Part shown: positions 54,026 to 63,731 of the stretch, piece by piece | How positions within the stretch are numbered: position 1 is the first letter of the stretch | Layout of the letters: each line of letters opens with the position of its first letter | NCBI RefSeq assembly: GCF_016785945.1 | Contig: NZ_JAEMEF010000005.1 | Coordinates: forward strand, 124,001 to 188,000 | Source of the DNA: Olleya sediminilitoris | GTDB lineage: Bacteria > Bacteroidota > Bacteroidia > Flavobacteriales > Flavobacteriaceae | DNA: 64,000 bases | Reading direction: 5' to 3' | The notes under the pieces: generated by a model | Database searches by the model: none | Seen by the model: the letters and a program-made list of their open reading frames with translations, nothing else | Told to the model about the DNA's origin: nothing | Position numbers and translations under genes: made by a program

Positions 54026-54084
54026 TATTAGTAATAATTTTTAAAATAATCTTAGTTATTTGTACGAAGTTAATTAAAATAGCA

Positions 54085-54113
54085 AAAGCCAAAACATAAG
54101 TTTTGGCTTTTTT
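54085..54113 (-). terminator. Hairpin terminator of the - strand lipoprotein gene at 54148
   Basis: AAAGCCAAAAC pairs with GTTTTGGCTTT across ATAA; read in the - direction after 54148. Confidence 0.6.
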
Positions 54114-54147
54114 AGGTTATATTTTGTGATTAATTGGTTTTGAAATG

Positions 54148-54666
54148 TTACAATTCAATTGTTTTTAAATCAATGTAATCACCATTCCAGTCTTTATGTT
54201 TTTTTACAATTTCTAAAGTTTTTGGAATCGAAAGGTTTTTTGAAACTTCTAATTTTTTATTGAAAATACTTAAGGTATTATTACTGGTATTATAAATCAT
54301 ATTAGCTCCATTTATAGGTGCTTTTATAGCTTTACCATTACTCATTTTTATGCTATTGGTAATAACATTTTCTCTTAGGTATTGTTGATTACCATCTGTA
54401 CTTACAGTACCTTCAAATTGTAATAGTGTATAAAAATTTAATGTACTATCATTAGATTTTTGATTTTGAACCTTTTTAGTAGCTGTTGATAAAAAATCAA
54501 TGTGATAAGCACTGTCTTTTACTATTTTTAGCACAACAATTTCATTGCGACTGGTTTTGTAAATAGACTGTTTAATGTGGCTGTTTTCGCTTTTTGTATC
54601 AGTTTTATCTTTGCAACTAATAACTACAGATAGTATTAATAATAAAAGTATGGTTAGTTTTTTCAT
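54148..54666 (-). CDS. Uncharacterised lipoprotein
   Basis: 172 residues from ATG 54666 (MKKLTILLLLILSVVISC, lipobox VISC); three more codons to an ATG at 54675 are possible but weaken the signal. The mature part is beta-rich and polar. No recognised domain. It lies 7-16 bp downstream of the MRJP-family gene in the same direction, so probably the same transcript. Confidence 0.75.
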   Translation of the reverse strand: MKKLTILLLLILSVVISCKDKTDTKSENSHIKQSIYKTSRNEIVVLKIVKDSAYHIDFLSTATKKVQNQKSNDSTLNFYTLLQFEGTVSTDGNQQYLRENVITNSIKMSNGKAIKAPINGANMIYNTSNNTLSIFNKKLEVSKNLSIPKTLEIVKKHKDWNGDYIDLKTIEL

Positions 54667-54682
54667 TTGGGACATTACATGG

Positions 54683-55762
54683 TTATTTAAGACTTATTTT
54701 ATTGACTTGAAAAGTCATGGTAGGTATTGGACCAGATATTTCGTTTATTCTAGAATTAGTATAATATAAGGTGTCATTATAAATGCTAAAAGTATCAGCC
54801 CAACGTACTAAATCACCTTTAGCTATAGTGGTTGTCTTTCCGTTTAAATCTCTTTTTAATATGGCGTTATTTTCTAGATCTGCGTAATAAAGATTACCAG
54901 ATTGGTCAAAAATCATTCCGTCAGGTGCTGCGGTTTTATCAACAACTTCAACAGCTGCTTCAATTTGTTGATCTGTACCATTAATTAACACATCAGTTGA
55001 TACTGCATATAAAGTGTAACCAGTTAACGCATGAAAATATAATGTGTTATCTATTTGGTTTAATGCAATTCCGTCCGAATGTACAGTGTTTACCCATTGC
55101 TTACCATTAATCGTTAAATGATCTACTTCTGCTGTAGTAGATTTATGATCAGTCAATACACGTTTGAAAATTCCTGATTCTAAATTTAGAATTATTAAAC
55201 CAGCATGTCCAGAGTCCGTAAAATAAGCAACATTATTTTTTCGATCTATACGCACGTCATTTATATATGAGTCTTTAAAAAACACATCGTTTGTTAGCGT
55301 AAAGGTTTGTTTTAAAGCGTTTTTTTGTAAATCAAAAACAAAAATTTTAGGGTTAGAAATAACACCTTTAAACATAGGGTTTCTTGTGTCCACTACAAAC
55401 AATTCGTTTTGAGAGGCAACTACAGATTGTACAGCTACAAAAGTAGAATCTGTTACTGTTGCGTCTTCTGTCCAGTTGTTCCAATTTTTATTTGGAAATG
55501 GTATAGATTGTCCGTTTACAATTTCGGTTACAGAGTGCTTTACTGTTGGTCTCCATCTAGGAAAATTAACAAACATACGTCCAGTCTCACTAACAGTAAC
55601 ACCTGTAACTTGTTGACCTGTAAATTGTGCAACTTCTGTAATAACAGGTAAAGTGTCTGTTTTTGTAGCAACTTCTGTTGTAATATTTGATTGTTTTTTA
55701 TCTGTTTTGCAAGCTATTGTACACAGTGCAATAGCAGAAAGTATTAATATTTTTTTCATCAT
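54683..55762 (-). CDS. Yellow/major royal jelly protein-family lipoprotein
   Basis: 359 residues. Lipoprotein signal MMKKILILSAIALCTIAC, then a six-bladed beta-propeller of the MRJP/Yellow family: FTGQQVTGVTVSETGRMFVNFPRW, YINDVRIDRKNNVAYFTDSGHAGLII and GMIFDQSGNLYYADLENNAI. Insect relatives act on dopachrome or bind amines; the bacterial role is not established. It sits between pepT (3 bp away) and the lipoprotein, so the three could form one unit. Confidence 0.85.
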   Translation of the reverse strand: MMKKILILSAIALCTIACKTDKKQSNITTEVATKTDTLPVITEVAQFTGQQVTGVTVSETGRMFVNFPRWRPTVKHSVTEIVNGQSIPFPNKNWNNWTEDATVTDSTFVAVQSVVASQNELFVVDTRNPMFKGVISNPKIFVFDLQKNALKQTFTLTNDVFFKDSYINDVRIDRKNNVAYFTDSGHAGLIILNLESGIFKRVLTDHKSTTAEVDHLTINGKQWVNTVHSDGIALNQIDNTLYFHALTGYTLYAVSTDVLINGTDQQIEAAVEVVDKTAAPDGMIFDQSGNLYYADLENNAILKRDLNGKTTTIAKGDLVRWADTFSIYNDTLYYTNSRINEISGPIPTMTFQVNKISLK

Positions 55763-55765
55763 ATT

Positions 55766-57007
55766 TTACTTGTTTTGTTCAGCACTAATTTCTGCAATTT
55801 TGCAAATCACTTCAGTAGCCTTGATCATGCTTTCTACAGGAACATACTCATAACGACCATGAAAGTTATGTCCACCAGCAAAAATATTAGGACACGGTAA
55901 GCCCATATAACTTAATTGTGACCCATCTGTACCACCACGAATGGCTTTTATAAGTGGTTTAATGTCTAACTGTTTCATAGCTTCTTCAGCAATATCTACA
56001 ATATGCATTACAGGTTCTACCTTTTCTTTCATGTTAAAATACTGATCTTTAATTTCAATAGTAACAACCTCTCTTTCGTATTGGTTATTTAATTCATCAG
56101 TTAATTTTTGCATCATTTCTTTTCTAGCTTCAAAATGACCTAAATCATGATCTCTGATAATGTATTCTAAAACAGTTTCTTCCACTTCACCTGAGATAGA
56201 GTATAGGTGGAAAAAACCTTGGTAACCCTCAGTATGTTCTGGCGTTTCAAGTCTTGGTAACGAGTTTATAAACTCGGTTGCAATGTACATTGAGTTTACC
56301 ATTTTACCTTTAGCATATCCAGGATGTACTATTTTACCTTTTACTTTGACAACAGCACCTGCAGCATTAAAATTTTCGTATTCTAATTCTCCAATTTGAC
56401 TACCATCCATAGTATAAGCCCAATCAGCACCAAATTTTTCAACATCAAATTTGTGAGCTCCACGACCAATTTCTTCATCAGGAGTAAATCCAACTCTGAT
56501 TGTTCCGTGTTTGATTTGTGGATTAGCAATAAGGTATTCCATTGCCGAAATAATTTCTGTAATTCCAGCCTTATCATCAGCGCCTAAAAGTGTTGTTCCG
56601 TCTGTAGTAATAATAGTTTGACCTTTATATTGTAATAAATCTTCAAAATAATCTGGTGATAATACAATGTTTTCATCTGCATTAAGGACAATGTCTTTAC
56701 CATCATAAACATCAATAATCTGAGGTTTTACATTAGCTCCAGTAAAATCTGGAGTCGTATCAAAATGAGATATAAAACCAATAGTTGGTACGTCATGATC
56801 TACATTACTTGGTAAAGTTGCCATAATGTAAGCGTGCTTATCTATAGTTACATCTTGCATACCAATAGTTTTTAGCTCGTCAACCAAAGCATTAGCTAAA
56901 TCCCATTGTTTGGCAGTACTTGGTGTGGTGTCACTAGCAGGATCAGACTCAGTATCTACAGTAACATAACTTACAAACCTTTTAATTATATCTTCTTTTG
57001 AAATCAT
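55766..57007 (-). CDS. pepT: Peptidase T (tripeptide aminopeptidase)
   Basis: M20-family zinc peptidase in the cytoplasm. [11 protein letters not shown] (about 78-88) has the first zinc His-x-Asp, [11 protein letters not shown] the bridging Asp, [15 protein letters not shown] the catalytic Glu pair, and [17 protein letters not shown] the last His. 413 residues, standard. It is transcribed toward the MRJP gene with 3 bp between. Confidence 0.95.
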   Translation of the reverse strand: MISKEDIIKRFVSYVTVDTESDPASDTTPSTAKQWDLANALVDELKTIGMQDVTIDKHAYIMATLPSNVDHDVPTIGFISHFDTTPDFTGANVKPQIIDVYDGKDIVLNADENIVLSPDYFEDLLQYKGQTIITTDGTTLLGADDKAGITEIISAMEYLIANPQIKHGTIRVGFTPDEEIGRGAHKFDVEKFGADWAYTMDGSQIGELEYENFNAAGAVVKVKGKIVHPGYAKGKMVNSMYIATEFINSLPRLETPEHTEGYQGFFHLYSISGEVEETVLEYIIRDHDLGHFEARKEMMQKLTDELNNQYEREVVTIEIKDQYFNMKEKVEPVMHIVDIAEEAMKQLDIKPLIKAIRGGTDGSQLSYMGLPCPNIFAGGHNFHGRYEYVPVESMIKATEVICKIAEISAEQNK

Positions 57008-57111
57008 TTTATTGTGATTTTATATTTTAATTTTTGTCTTAAATTTACAGCTAAATTAATTAATTTAACTGTAGGCCAAAGTTACGATTATTAAGTTTTT
57101 CAGCTTTTGAA

Positions 57112-57142
57112 TTGCTCAATTTTTTAATTAGAATTACTTTTG
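57112..57142 (+). promoter_or_regulatory. Bacteroidota-type promoter of pyrD
   Basis: TTG (57112-57114), 20 bp, TACTTTTG (57135-57142). It overlaps a possible GTG start at 57140, supporting ATG 57158 as the pyrD start. Confidence 0.65.
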
Positions 57143-57157
57143 TGCAAACCTATTACA

Positions 57158-58192
57158 ATGTACAAATCCCTTCTAAGACCATTTTTTTTTAGTTTCGATC
57201 CTGAAAAAATCCATCATTTCACGTTTTCATTAATAAAATCGACCTCTAAAATACCTGGAATGTCTAAACTTTTTAGACGTTTATATACCATTGAAGATCC
57301 TAAACTAGAGCGTGAACTCTTTGGTTTAACCTTTAAAAACCCAGTCGGATTAGCAGCAGGTTTTGATAAAAATGCAGTGTTATATAACGAACTTGCTAAT
57401 TTTGGTTTTGGTTTTATTGAAATAGGAACCGTTACACCAAAGGGTCAAGCTGGTAATCCAAAACAACGTCTATTTAGATTAAAAGACGATCAAGGGATTA
57501 TTAATAGAATGGGCTTTAATAACGAAGGATTAGAACAAGCAATACTTCAACTTAAAAAAAATAAAGGTAAACTTATTATTGGTGGTAACATTGGTAAAAA
57601 CACACAGACTAAACCTGAAGATTATACTAAAGACTACTTGGAGTGTTTTAATGGTTTGCATCCATATGTAGACTATTTTGTGCTAAATGTTAGTTGTCCA
57701 AACGTTGGTAGTCATGCTAAACTAAATGATAAAGACTATTTATTAGAGTTAATAGGAGCTGTGCAAAAAGCTAATAAAACGTTTGATAAACAAAAACCAA
57801 TTGTATTAAAAATTGCTCCAGACTTAAATAATAATCAATTAGATGAAATTATTGAGCTTATTGCAGAAACCAATTTAGATGGTGTAATTGCTAGTAACAC
57901 TTCTGTGGATCGCTCCAATCTTAAAGCTTCCGCAGAAAGATTGTCAGACATAGGTAATGGAGGTGTTAGCGGTCAACCAGTGAAAGAAAAATCTACTAAA
58001 GTCATAAAGTATCTAGCTGAAAAAAGTAATAAAGCTTTTCCTATTATTGGAGTTGGCGGAATACATTCGGCTAAAGACGCATTAGAAAAAATTGAAGCAG
58101 GAGCAGATTTGGTTCAAATTTATACAGGATTTGTTTATGAAGGTCCAAGTCTAATTAAAAATATAAACCAAGCTATTTTAAACAAAAGCTAA
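57158..58192 (+). CDS. pyrD: Quinone-dependent dihydroorotate dehydrogenase
   Basis: Oxidises dihydroorotate to orotate at the inner membrane, passing electrons to quinone. From ATG 57158 there are 344 residues. The N-terminal helices [21 protein letters not shown] mark the class 2 membrane-binding type. [52 protein letters not shown] and IGVGGIHS are FMN- and substrate-binding motifs. The catalytic Ser is in NVSCPN. The next gene starts immediately after the stop. Confidence 0.95.
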   Translation: MYKSLLRPFFFSFDPEKIHHFTFSLIKSTSKIPGMSKLFRRLYTIEDPKLERELFGLTFKNPVGLAAGFDKNAVLYNELANFGFGFIEIGTVTPKGQAGNPKQRLFRLKDDQGIINRMGFNNEGLEQAILQLKKNKGKLIIGGNIGKNTQTKPEDYTKDYLECFNGLHPYVDYFVLNVSCPNVGSHAKLNDKDYLLELIGAVQKANKTFDKQKPIVLKIAPDLNNNQLDEIIELIAETNLDGVIASNTSVDRSNLKASAERLSDIGNGGVSGQPVKEKSTKVIKYLAEKSNKAFPIIGVGGIHSAKDALEKIEAGADLVQIYTGFVYEGPSLIKNINQAILNKS

Positions 58193-58819
58193 ATGAATTT
58201 TGAAATTCTTTTCAGTTTTGTTCTAGCCACAGCAGCATTAGCTATCTCTCCAGGACCAGATAATATTTATGTGTTAATGCAAAGTATTACAAATGGTCGT
58301 AAATATGGATTAGCGACGGTATGTGGTTTAATTTCTGGTTGTTTAGTCCATACAACTTTAGTAGCCTTTGGTGTCTCTGCTATTATAAAAGAAAGTGATA
58401 CTCTTTTTTTTATAATAAAAGCCTTAGGCGCAATATACCTATTGTATTTAGCCTATAAAGTTTTTAAAAGTGATGCTAATGTAACCTTGTCTGATGCAGC
58501 AGTCCCTAAAAAAAGTTTAGGACAATTATTTAAGCAAGGTGTGATCATGAATGTGTTAAATCCAAAAGTATCTATTTTCTTTTTGGCATTTTTTCCAGCT
58601 TATTTATACAGTGAAACTATTAATACGGTTACTCAGTTTTACGTTTTAGGATTATTATTTATGACTACGTCTTTTGCTGTTTTTGCATTAATCGCAATTT
58701 TAGCTGGATTTATTTCGGATTACTTAAAACAAAATAAAAATATTGGTCTGATTTTAAAATGGTTACAAATTGTGGTCTTTATTGGAATTGCAATTTTTAT
58801 CTTTCTTTCAGAAAAATAA
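58193..58819 (+). CDS. LysE-family amino-acid exporter
   Basis: 208 residues with about five to six hydrophobic helices. ISPGPDNIYVLMQSITNGRKYGL (about 18-40) is the LysE/RhtB signature, with LYLAYKVFKS (about 80-90). Exports an amino acid, identity unknown. It abuts pyrD with no gap, so cotranscription is likely. Confidence 0.9.
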   Translation: MNFEILFSFVLATAALAISPGPDNIYVLMQSITNGRKYGLATVCGLISGCLVHTTLVAFGVSAIIKESDTLFFIIKALGAIYLLYLAYKVFKSDANVTLSDAAVPKKSLGQLFKQGVIMNVLNPKVSIFFLAFFPAYLYSETINTVTQFYVLGLLFMTTSFAVFALIAILAGFISDYLKQNKNIGLILKWLQIVVFIGIAIFIFLSEK

Positions 58820-58849
58820 AGTACTTTTATAGAACAATACAAAGTGCAA

Positions 58850-59713
58850 ATGTCAAACCAAGTTAAAGTTATAGAATGTCCTAGAGATGCCATGCAAGGC
58901 ATTAAGCAGTTTATTCCTACAAAACAAAAAGTACAATATATCCAATCTTTGCTTCGTGTTGGTTTTGATACTATTGACTTTGGTAGCTTTGTGTCACCTA
59001 AAGCTATACCACAAATGGTTGATACAGCAGAAGTATTGGCACAATTAGATTTAAGCCAAACTAAAAGTAAATTGTTATCAATTATAGCTAACTCTAGAGG
59101 TGCTACTGATGCTTGCAAGCATCCAGAGATTGATTATTTAGGCTATCCATTTTCTATTTCAGAAAATTTTCAAATGCGTAATACACACAAGACTATTGCA
59201 CAATCTATAGTTTTACTTCAAGATATTTTAAATCAGGCAGATGCAGCTAACAAAGAAGTTGTGGTTTATATATCAATGGGATTTGGTAACCCATATGGTG
59301 ATCCTTGGGATGTGAATATAGTAGGAGAGTGGACTGAGCGTTTAAGCAAAATGGGAGTAAAAATCTTGTCTTTAAGTGATACTGTTGGCACTTCAAACCC
59401 TGAAAATATTGACTATTTATTTTCTAATTTAATTCCAGAATATCAAAATATAGAGTTTGGTGCGCACTTGCATACCACACCAGATACTTGGTTTGAAAAA
59501 GTGGATTCAGCCTATAGAGCAGGTTGCAAGCGTTTTGATGGAGCTATTCAAGGTTTTGGAGGTTGTCCAATGGCTAAAGATGACTTAACTGGTAATATGC
59601 CAACAGAAAAGGTATTGTCTTATTTAACTTCAAAAAAAGTTAATAATCTAAATGCGATGTCTTTTGAAAGTGCTTATAATGAATCTTCTAAGATATTTAA
59701 TGCATATCATTAA
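58850..59713 (+). CDS. Hydroxymethylglutaryl-CoA lyase
   Basis: Cleaves HMG-CoA to acetyl-CoA and acetoacetate, the last step of leucine breakdown. ECPRDAMQG (about 8-16, catalytic Arg-Asp), FGSFVSPKAIPQM, YISMGFGNPYG, SLSDTVGTS, GAHLHTTPD (metal His) and the flexible-loop Cys in QGFGGCPMAKDDLTGN are all in place. 287 residues from ATG 58850; the in-frame GTG at 58844 adds two residues only. It is the third gene of the pyrD-LysE row. Confidence 0.93.
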   Translation: MSNQVKVIECPRDAMQGIKQFIPTKQKVQYIQSLLRVGFDTIDFGSFVSPKAIPQMVDTAEVLAQLDLSQTKSKLLSIIANSRGATDACKHPEIDYLGYPFSISENFQMRNTHKTIAQSIVLLQDILNQADAANKEVVVYISMGFGNPYGDPWDVNIVGEWTERLSKMGVKILSLSDTVGTSNPENIDYLFSNLIPEYQNIEFGAHLHTTPDTWFEKVDSAYRAGCKRFDGAIQGFGGCPMAKDDLTGNMPTEKVLSYLTSKKVNNLNAMSFESAYNESSKIFNAYH

Positions 59714-59727
59714 CTACTACACATTGT

Positions 59728-59752
59728 CTTTCAATTAAATTGAAAGATTTTT
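59728..59752 (+). terminator. Terminator after HMG-CoA lyase
   Basis: CTTTCAA pairs with TTGAAAG across TTAAA, followed by ATTTTT. Confidence 0.75.
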
Positions 59753-59801
59753 AACTATTTTAAAACGCTGTAATATAGGTTTTTATGTTGTTTTTTTTGT
59801 T

Positions 59802-59826
59802 TTAATTTAAATTTGGTCTAAATAAA
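59802..59826 (+). promoter_or_regulatory. Operator-like palindrome upstream of the iron-linked unit
   Basis: TTAATTTA-N9-TAAATAAA (one mismatch to the 50297 site) with ATTTGG-T-CTAAAT inside (59811-59823). Immediately before the -33 box, as at the TonB receptor gene. Confidence 0.45.
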
Positions 59827-59827
59827 C

Positions 59828-59858
59828 TTGTAATAAAAGCTTTAGGTTTTTATTTTTG
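59828..59858 (+). promoter_or_regulatory. Promoter of the DUF4856-imelysin-HTTM-TonB unit
   Basis: CTTG (TTG 59828-59830), 20 bp, TATTTTTG (59851-59858). Transcription near 59865, about 57 bp before ATG 59922. Confidence 0.65.
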
Positions 59859-59881
59859 CATAAAAAATACAGAGCTATCTG

Positions 59882-59896
59882 TATTTAGTCTAAATA
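59882..59896 (+). promoter_or_regulatory. Perfect 15-bp palindrome downstream of the start of transcription
   Basis: TATTTAG-T-CTAAATA: 7-1-7 inverted repeat, the spacing used by Fur-type regulators. The 13-bp core recurs with mismatches at 59811 and 50300. Confidence 0.5.
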
Positions 59897-59921
59897 ATAA
59901 TAGAAACAAAATTATTTTTAA

Positions 59922-61130
59922 ATGAAAAAAATCGCATTCGGATTAGCAGCATTAGCAACCTTAGCATTAACCTCATGTTCTAGCGACGATGATGGTGGAA
60001 ACGTTACACCAACGACTTCTGTAACAACTCCAGACACATATACTTTTGAAAGAGATGGAAGTACAACAGTAAACTTTAGTGGTCAAACAACACGTATTCA
60101 AATGGCTCAAGAGTTAATCGCAGGTTTTTTAGATACTTCAAATACAGAAGCAACTTTAGATGCAATGTTTGCTCATGAAGAAGGTAATGCAGATTTTAGT
60201 GATGCAGATTTAAATGCATCAAACAAAAGCATTAGAAGTAAAACAGCAGCTTCTACAGATTATTTTTCAGCAAATACTACAGATGCAGCAGTAATAAAAG
60301 CAATATTCGATTATTATATTTTTGCACAAGTAGAGGATGTATTCCCTAACTGGACAACTATCGCAACAGCTGGTTATGCAGGTCAATTACAACAAGCTGG
60401 TGGAGGAACTACACGTTATGTAAATGAACAAGGTTTAGAATATAACCAAGCCTTTGCAAAAAGTTTGATAGGTGCTTTAATGACAGATCAAATATTAAAC
60501 AACTACTTAAGTCCTTCAGTTTTAGATGCGGGAGATAATGTTGCAAATAATGATGCAGCTGTTTTAGATGGTGATAATAATTACACTACTATGGAACATA
60601 AATGGGATGAAGCTTATGGTTACTTATATGGTAACGAAGACAATCCAGCTGTTCCAGTTTTAGGAGCAGATAACTTTTTAAACGAGTATTTGTCAAGAGT
60701 AGATAGCGATACAGACTTTAATGGTATTGCAATGGATGTATACAACGCGTTTAAATTAGGTCGTGCTGCAATTGTAGCTAAAGATTATGACGTACGTGAT
60801 GCTCAAGCAGACATTATTAGAGAAAAAATATCTCAAGTAATTGCAGTTAGAGCAATCTATTATTTACAACAAGGAAAAAATAATCTAGGAACAAGTAATG
60901 CATTAGCTTTTCACGCATTATCTGAAGCTTACGGATTTATTTATAGCTTACAGTTCACAAGAAAACCAGGGACTACTGAACCATATTTTTCTAAAGACGA
61001 AGTATTGTTTTTAACAGACTCTTTAATGCAAGGTGATGGTTTTTGGGATGTAACTGCCGAAACTTTAGATACTCTTTCTGATACAATTTCAGCAGAGTTT
61101 AGTTTCACAACTGAGCAAGCAGGAAGTTAA
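59922..61130 (+). CDS. DUF4856 lipoprotein
   Basis: 402 residues. Lipoprotein signal MKKIAFGLAALATLALTSC (lipobox LTSC), acidic spacer SSDDDGG, then DUF4856 (about 40-400: YTFERDGSTTVNFSGQTTRIQMAQEL, FDYYIFAQVEDVFPNW, NEQGLEYNQAFAKSLIGALMTDQILNNYL, EHKWDEAYGYLYG). The family has a helical fold similar to imelysins and is found next to them in Bacteroidota iron loci. Probably surface- or periplasm-exposed; binding partner unknown. First gene of its unit, with promoter and palindromes upstream. Confidence 0.9.
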   Translation: MKKIAFGLAALATLALTSCSSDDDGGNVTPTTSVTTPDTYTFERDGSTTVNFSGQTTRIQMAQELIAGFLDTSNTEATLDAMFAHEEGNADFSDADLNASNKSIRSKTAASTDYFSANTTDAAVIKAIFDYYIFAQVEDVFPNWTTIATAGYAGQLQQAGGGTTRYVNEQGLEYNQAFAKSLIGALMTDQILNNYLSPSVLDAGDNVANNDAAVLDGDNNYTTMEHKWDEAYGYLYGNEDNPAVPVLGADNFLNEYLSRVDSDTDFNGIAMDVYNAFKLGRAAIVAKDYDVRDAQADIIREKISQVIAVRAIYYLQQGKNNLGTSNALAFHALSEAYGFIYSLQFTRKPGTTEPYFSKDEVLFLTDSLMQGDGFWDVTAETLDTLSDTISAEFSFTTEQAGS

Positions 61131-61142
61131 GATTTAAACTTA

Positions 61143-61178
61143 TTAATAGTAGTCATTTATTTAAATGGCTACTATTAA
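61143..61178 (+). other. Strong hairpin between DUF4856 and imelysin genes
   Basis: TTAATAGTAG and CTACTATTAA are perfect 10-bp arms around a 16-base partly self-pairing loop. There is no T-run long enough for efficient termination; TATTTTTG (61180-61187) follows. It may act as an attenuator, mRNA stabiliser or processing site. Confidence 0.6.
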
Positions 61179-61217
61179 GTATTTTTGCTCACTGAAAAAA
61201 GAAAAATTATTATTTAT

Positions 61218-62309
61218 ATGAAAAAGTTAATTTACATTTTTGCGGTATTTGTACTAGTAGCAGCATGTTCAGAATCTGATGATTCTAATGACAATGGTGT
61301 TGTAGACAATTATAATAGAGCTGCCATGCAAACCAATTTAGCAGACAATATTATAATACCAAGTCTTGAAAGCTTCAAAACCTCTTTAGAAACATTTTCT
61401 GATGCTAACTCAACATTTGTTGCTAGTCCAGATCAAGTTAATTTAGATAATTTAAGAGCAGCTTGGTTAGATGCTTACAAAAAATGGCAGTTAGTAGAAC
61501 CTTTTGATATCGGTCAAGCCGAAGTTATTGGTTACCGTAACCAAATGAATATATATCCTACAGATGTAGATAATATTGAAAGTAATATTGAAAACGGAAA
61601 CTATGACTTAACGCATGACAATAATAATGACGCAGTTGGATTTCCTGCATTAGATTATATGCTTTATGGTTTAGCAGATTCTGATACAGAGCTATTAAAC
61701 AAATATCAAGACGTAAAATACATTACGTATTTAACAGATTTGATAGAAGCTATGAGCATGATTACCGAAGAAGTTCTTACAGATTGGACAACAAATTACA
61801 GATCTTTATTTGTCTCTAGTACAAATAATACCTTAACAAGTGCTGTAAATAAATTCATCAACGATTATATTTTTTATTTTGAAAAAGGTTTAAGAGCAAA
61901 TAAAATTGGTATTCCTGCAGGAGTTTTTTCAACAAATCCATTATCTGAAAAGGCAGAGGCTATATACAATGGAAGTAATTCAAGAGATTTAGCAATTTTA
62001 GCTTTAGATAATGCTCAAAATATTTTTAACGGTAAAACTTCTATTAATTCAGAAATTGGAGAAGGTTTTTATTCTTATTTAGTTCAGTTAGGTAGAACAG
62101 ATTTAGCAACACTTATTAATACCAGAATAGATGATGCTAGAGAGAAAATTCTACTTTTAAATCAAGATTTAAAAACTCAAGTTGAAATCGATAATACTAA
62201 AATGAACGAAGCTTATGATGCATTACAGTTAGTAGTCGTATCTTTAAAAGTTGATATGTTACAAGCGTTTGATGTAAGTGTTGACTATCAAGATGCTGAT
62301 GGTGATTAA
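61218..62309 (+). CDS. Imelysin-family lipoprotein
   Basis: 363 residues from ATG 61218 (MKKLIYIFAVFVLVAAC, lipobox VAAC); an in-frame TTG/ATG-less extension to 61185 is not credible. The imelysin helical domain shows LRAAWLDAYKKWQLVEPF, the N-terminal signature, and GFPALDYMLYG in the place where many imelysins have GxHxxE; here Pro and Asp replace His and Glu. Family members (IrpA, EfeO-like) are iron-regulated and help iron uptake. Loss of the motif suggests either no peptidase-like metal site or another ligand set. Second gene of the unit. Confidence 0.88.
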   Translation: MKKLIYIFAVFVLVAACSESDDSNDNGVVDNYNRAAMQTNLADNIIIPSLESFKTSLETFSDANSTFVASPDQVNLDNLRAAWLDAYKKWQLVEPFDIGQAEVIGYRNQMNIYPTDVDNIESNIENGNYDLTHDNNNDAVGFPALDYMLYGLADSDTELLNKYQDVKYITYLTDLIEAMSMITEEVLTDWTTNYRSLFVSSTNNTLTSAVNKFINDYIFYFEKGLRANKIGIPAGVFSTNPLSEKAEAIYNGSNSRDLAILALDNAQNIFNGKTSINSEIGEGFYSYLVQLGRTDLATLINTRIDDAREKILLLNQDLKTQVEIDNTKMNEAYDALQLVVVSLKVDMLQAFDVSVDYQDADGD

Positions 62310-62330
62310 TACTAAATAACACTAATTTTA

Positions 62331-62361
62331 AAGGTTGATTGTAATATATCAACCTTTTTTT
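62331..62361 (+). terminator. Terminator-like hairpin before the HTTM gene
   Basis: AAGGTTGAT pairs with ATCAACCTT, then T7; only 5 bp before ATG 62367. It may reduce expression of the downstream genes. Confidence 0.75.
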
Positions 62362-62366
62362 GTAAC

Positions 62367-63731
62367 ATGAATTTTAGCTTTAAAACATATTTAAATAAAA
62401 CCACAGATGCTGCAACTTTAGCAGTGTTCAGGATTGGTTTTGGTGTAATGATGTGCTATGGTATAATTCGTTTTTGGGCCAAAGATTGGATTGACACAGT
62501 TTACCTACAGCCCAAATTTCATTTCAAGTATTATGGTTTTGAGTGGGTTCACGTTTTAGGTAATTACACCTATTTATTATTTTTAATATGTGGTTTGTCT
62601 GCCATTTTTGTAGCTATAGGTTATAAGTATAGATTAGCCATAATTACCTTTTTTATTAGCTTTACTTATATAGAGTTAATGGATAAAACTGTGTATTTAA
62701 ATCATTATTACTTTATAAGTATACTTAGCTTTTTAATGATTTTTTTACCTGCTAATGCCTACTTTTCTTTAGATAATTATAAGTCTAAAAAAGCTTTTAA
62801 TACCATGCCTAAATGGTGCGTTGATAGTATCAAACTGCTATTAGGTATTGTTTATTTTTATGCAGGATTGGCTAAAATTAATAGTGATTGGTTATTTAGA
62901 GCACAACCTTTAAAAATTTGGCTACCCTCTAAATATGATTTACCATTTATTGGCGAAACTGTGATGCAGCAAGAGTGGTTTCACTTTGCCATGAGTTGGT
63001 CAGGTATGTTGTATGATTTACTTATTCCGTTTTTTCTATTGTATAAACGTACACGCTTTGTAGCCTTTTTATTTGTTATTTTTTTCCATGTATTTACAAG
63101 AGTGTTATTTCCAATAGGTATGTTTCCTTTTGTAATGATAGTTAGTGCAATCATCTTTTTTGATGCTACAATACATCATAAAATATTAAATAAAATAAAG
63201 TCGTTGCTTGGCTTTATTTCCGCGAAAGCGAAACCTATACAATACAAACAAGTATACGCTGTAAGGTATAGTAAATTAATACTACCTATAATAGGATTAT
63301 TTTTTGCGATACAATTATTATTTCCGTTTAGATATCTATTATATCCAGGCGAATTATTTTGGACAGAGGAAGGTTACCGTTTATCATGGCGTGTGATGTT
63401 AATGGAAAAAATGGGAAACACTACGTTTAAAATTGTAGATAAAAATGGGAATTCATTTTTGGTTAACAACTCAGATTTTTTAACACCATTACAAGAAAAA
63501 CAAATGAGTTCTCAACCAGATTTTATATTAGAATACGCTCATTATTTAGGTGATCATTTTAGTAGTCAAGGTCATAAAGGTGTAGAGGTTTATGCTAAAA
63601 GTTATGTGGCTTTAAATGGAAGATTAAGTCAATTATTTGTTGACGAAAGCGTAAATTTGTACCAAGAAAAAGAATCATTTAAACACAAAGATTGGATTTT
63701 ACCATTTAAAGATGAAATTAAAGGACTTTAA
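62367..63731 (+). CDS. HTTM (vitamin-K-dependent gamma-carboxylase-like) membrane protein
   Basis: 454 residues with about seven to eight membrane helices. DAATLAVFRIGFGVMMCYGI and RFWAKDWIDTVYLQPKFHFKYYGFEW (about 15-65) match the HTTM domain, as do MDKTVYLNHYYFISILSFLMIFLP and VYFYAGLAKINSDWL. Catalytic carboxylation is unproven in bacteria. It is the third gene of an imelysin-type iron unit and overlaps the next gene's start by 20 bp. Confidence 0.9.
   Translation: MNFSFKTYLNKTTDAATLAVFRIGFGVMMCYGIIRFWAKDWIDTVYLQPKFHFKYYGFEWVHVLGNYTYLLFLICGLSAIFVAIGYKYRLAIITFFISFTYIELMDKTVYLNHYYFISILSFLMIFLPANAYFSLDNYKSKKAFNTMPKWCVDSIKLLLGIVYFYAGLAKINSDWLFRAQPLKIWLPSKYDLPFIGETVMQQEWFHFAMSWSGMLYDLLIPFFLLYKRTRFVAFLFVIFFHVFTRVLFPIGMFPFVMIVSAIIFFDATIHHKILNKIKSLLGFISAKAKPIQYKQVYAVRYSKLILPIIGLFFAIQLLFPFRYLLYPGELFWTEEGYRLSWRVMLMEKMGNTTFKIVDKNGNSFLVNNSDFLTPLQEKQMSSQPDFILEYAHYLGDHFSSQGHKGVEVYAKSYVALNGRLSQLFVDESVNLYQEKESFKHKDWILPFKDEIKGL

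Noticed and set aside
57140-57157. GTG start for pyrD
   Set aside because: It overlaps the -7 promoter element and precedes the conserved N-terminus.
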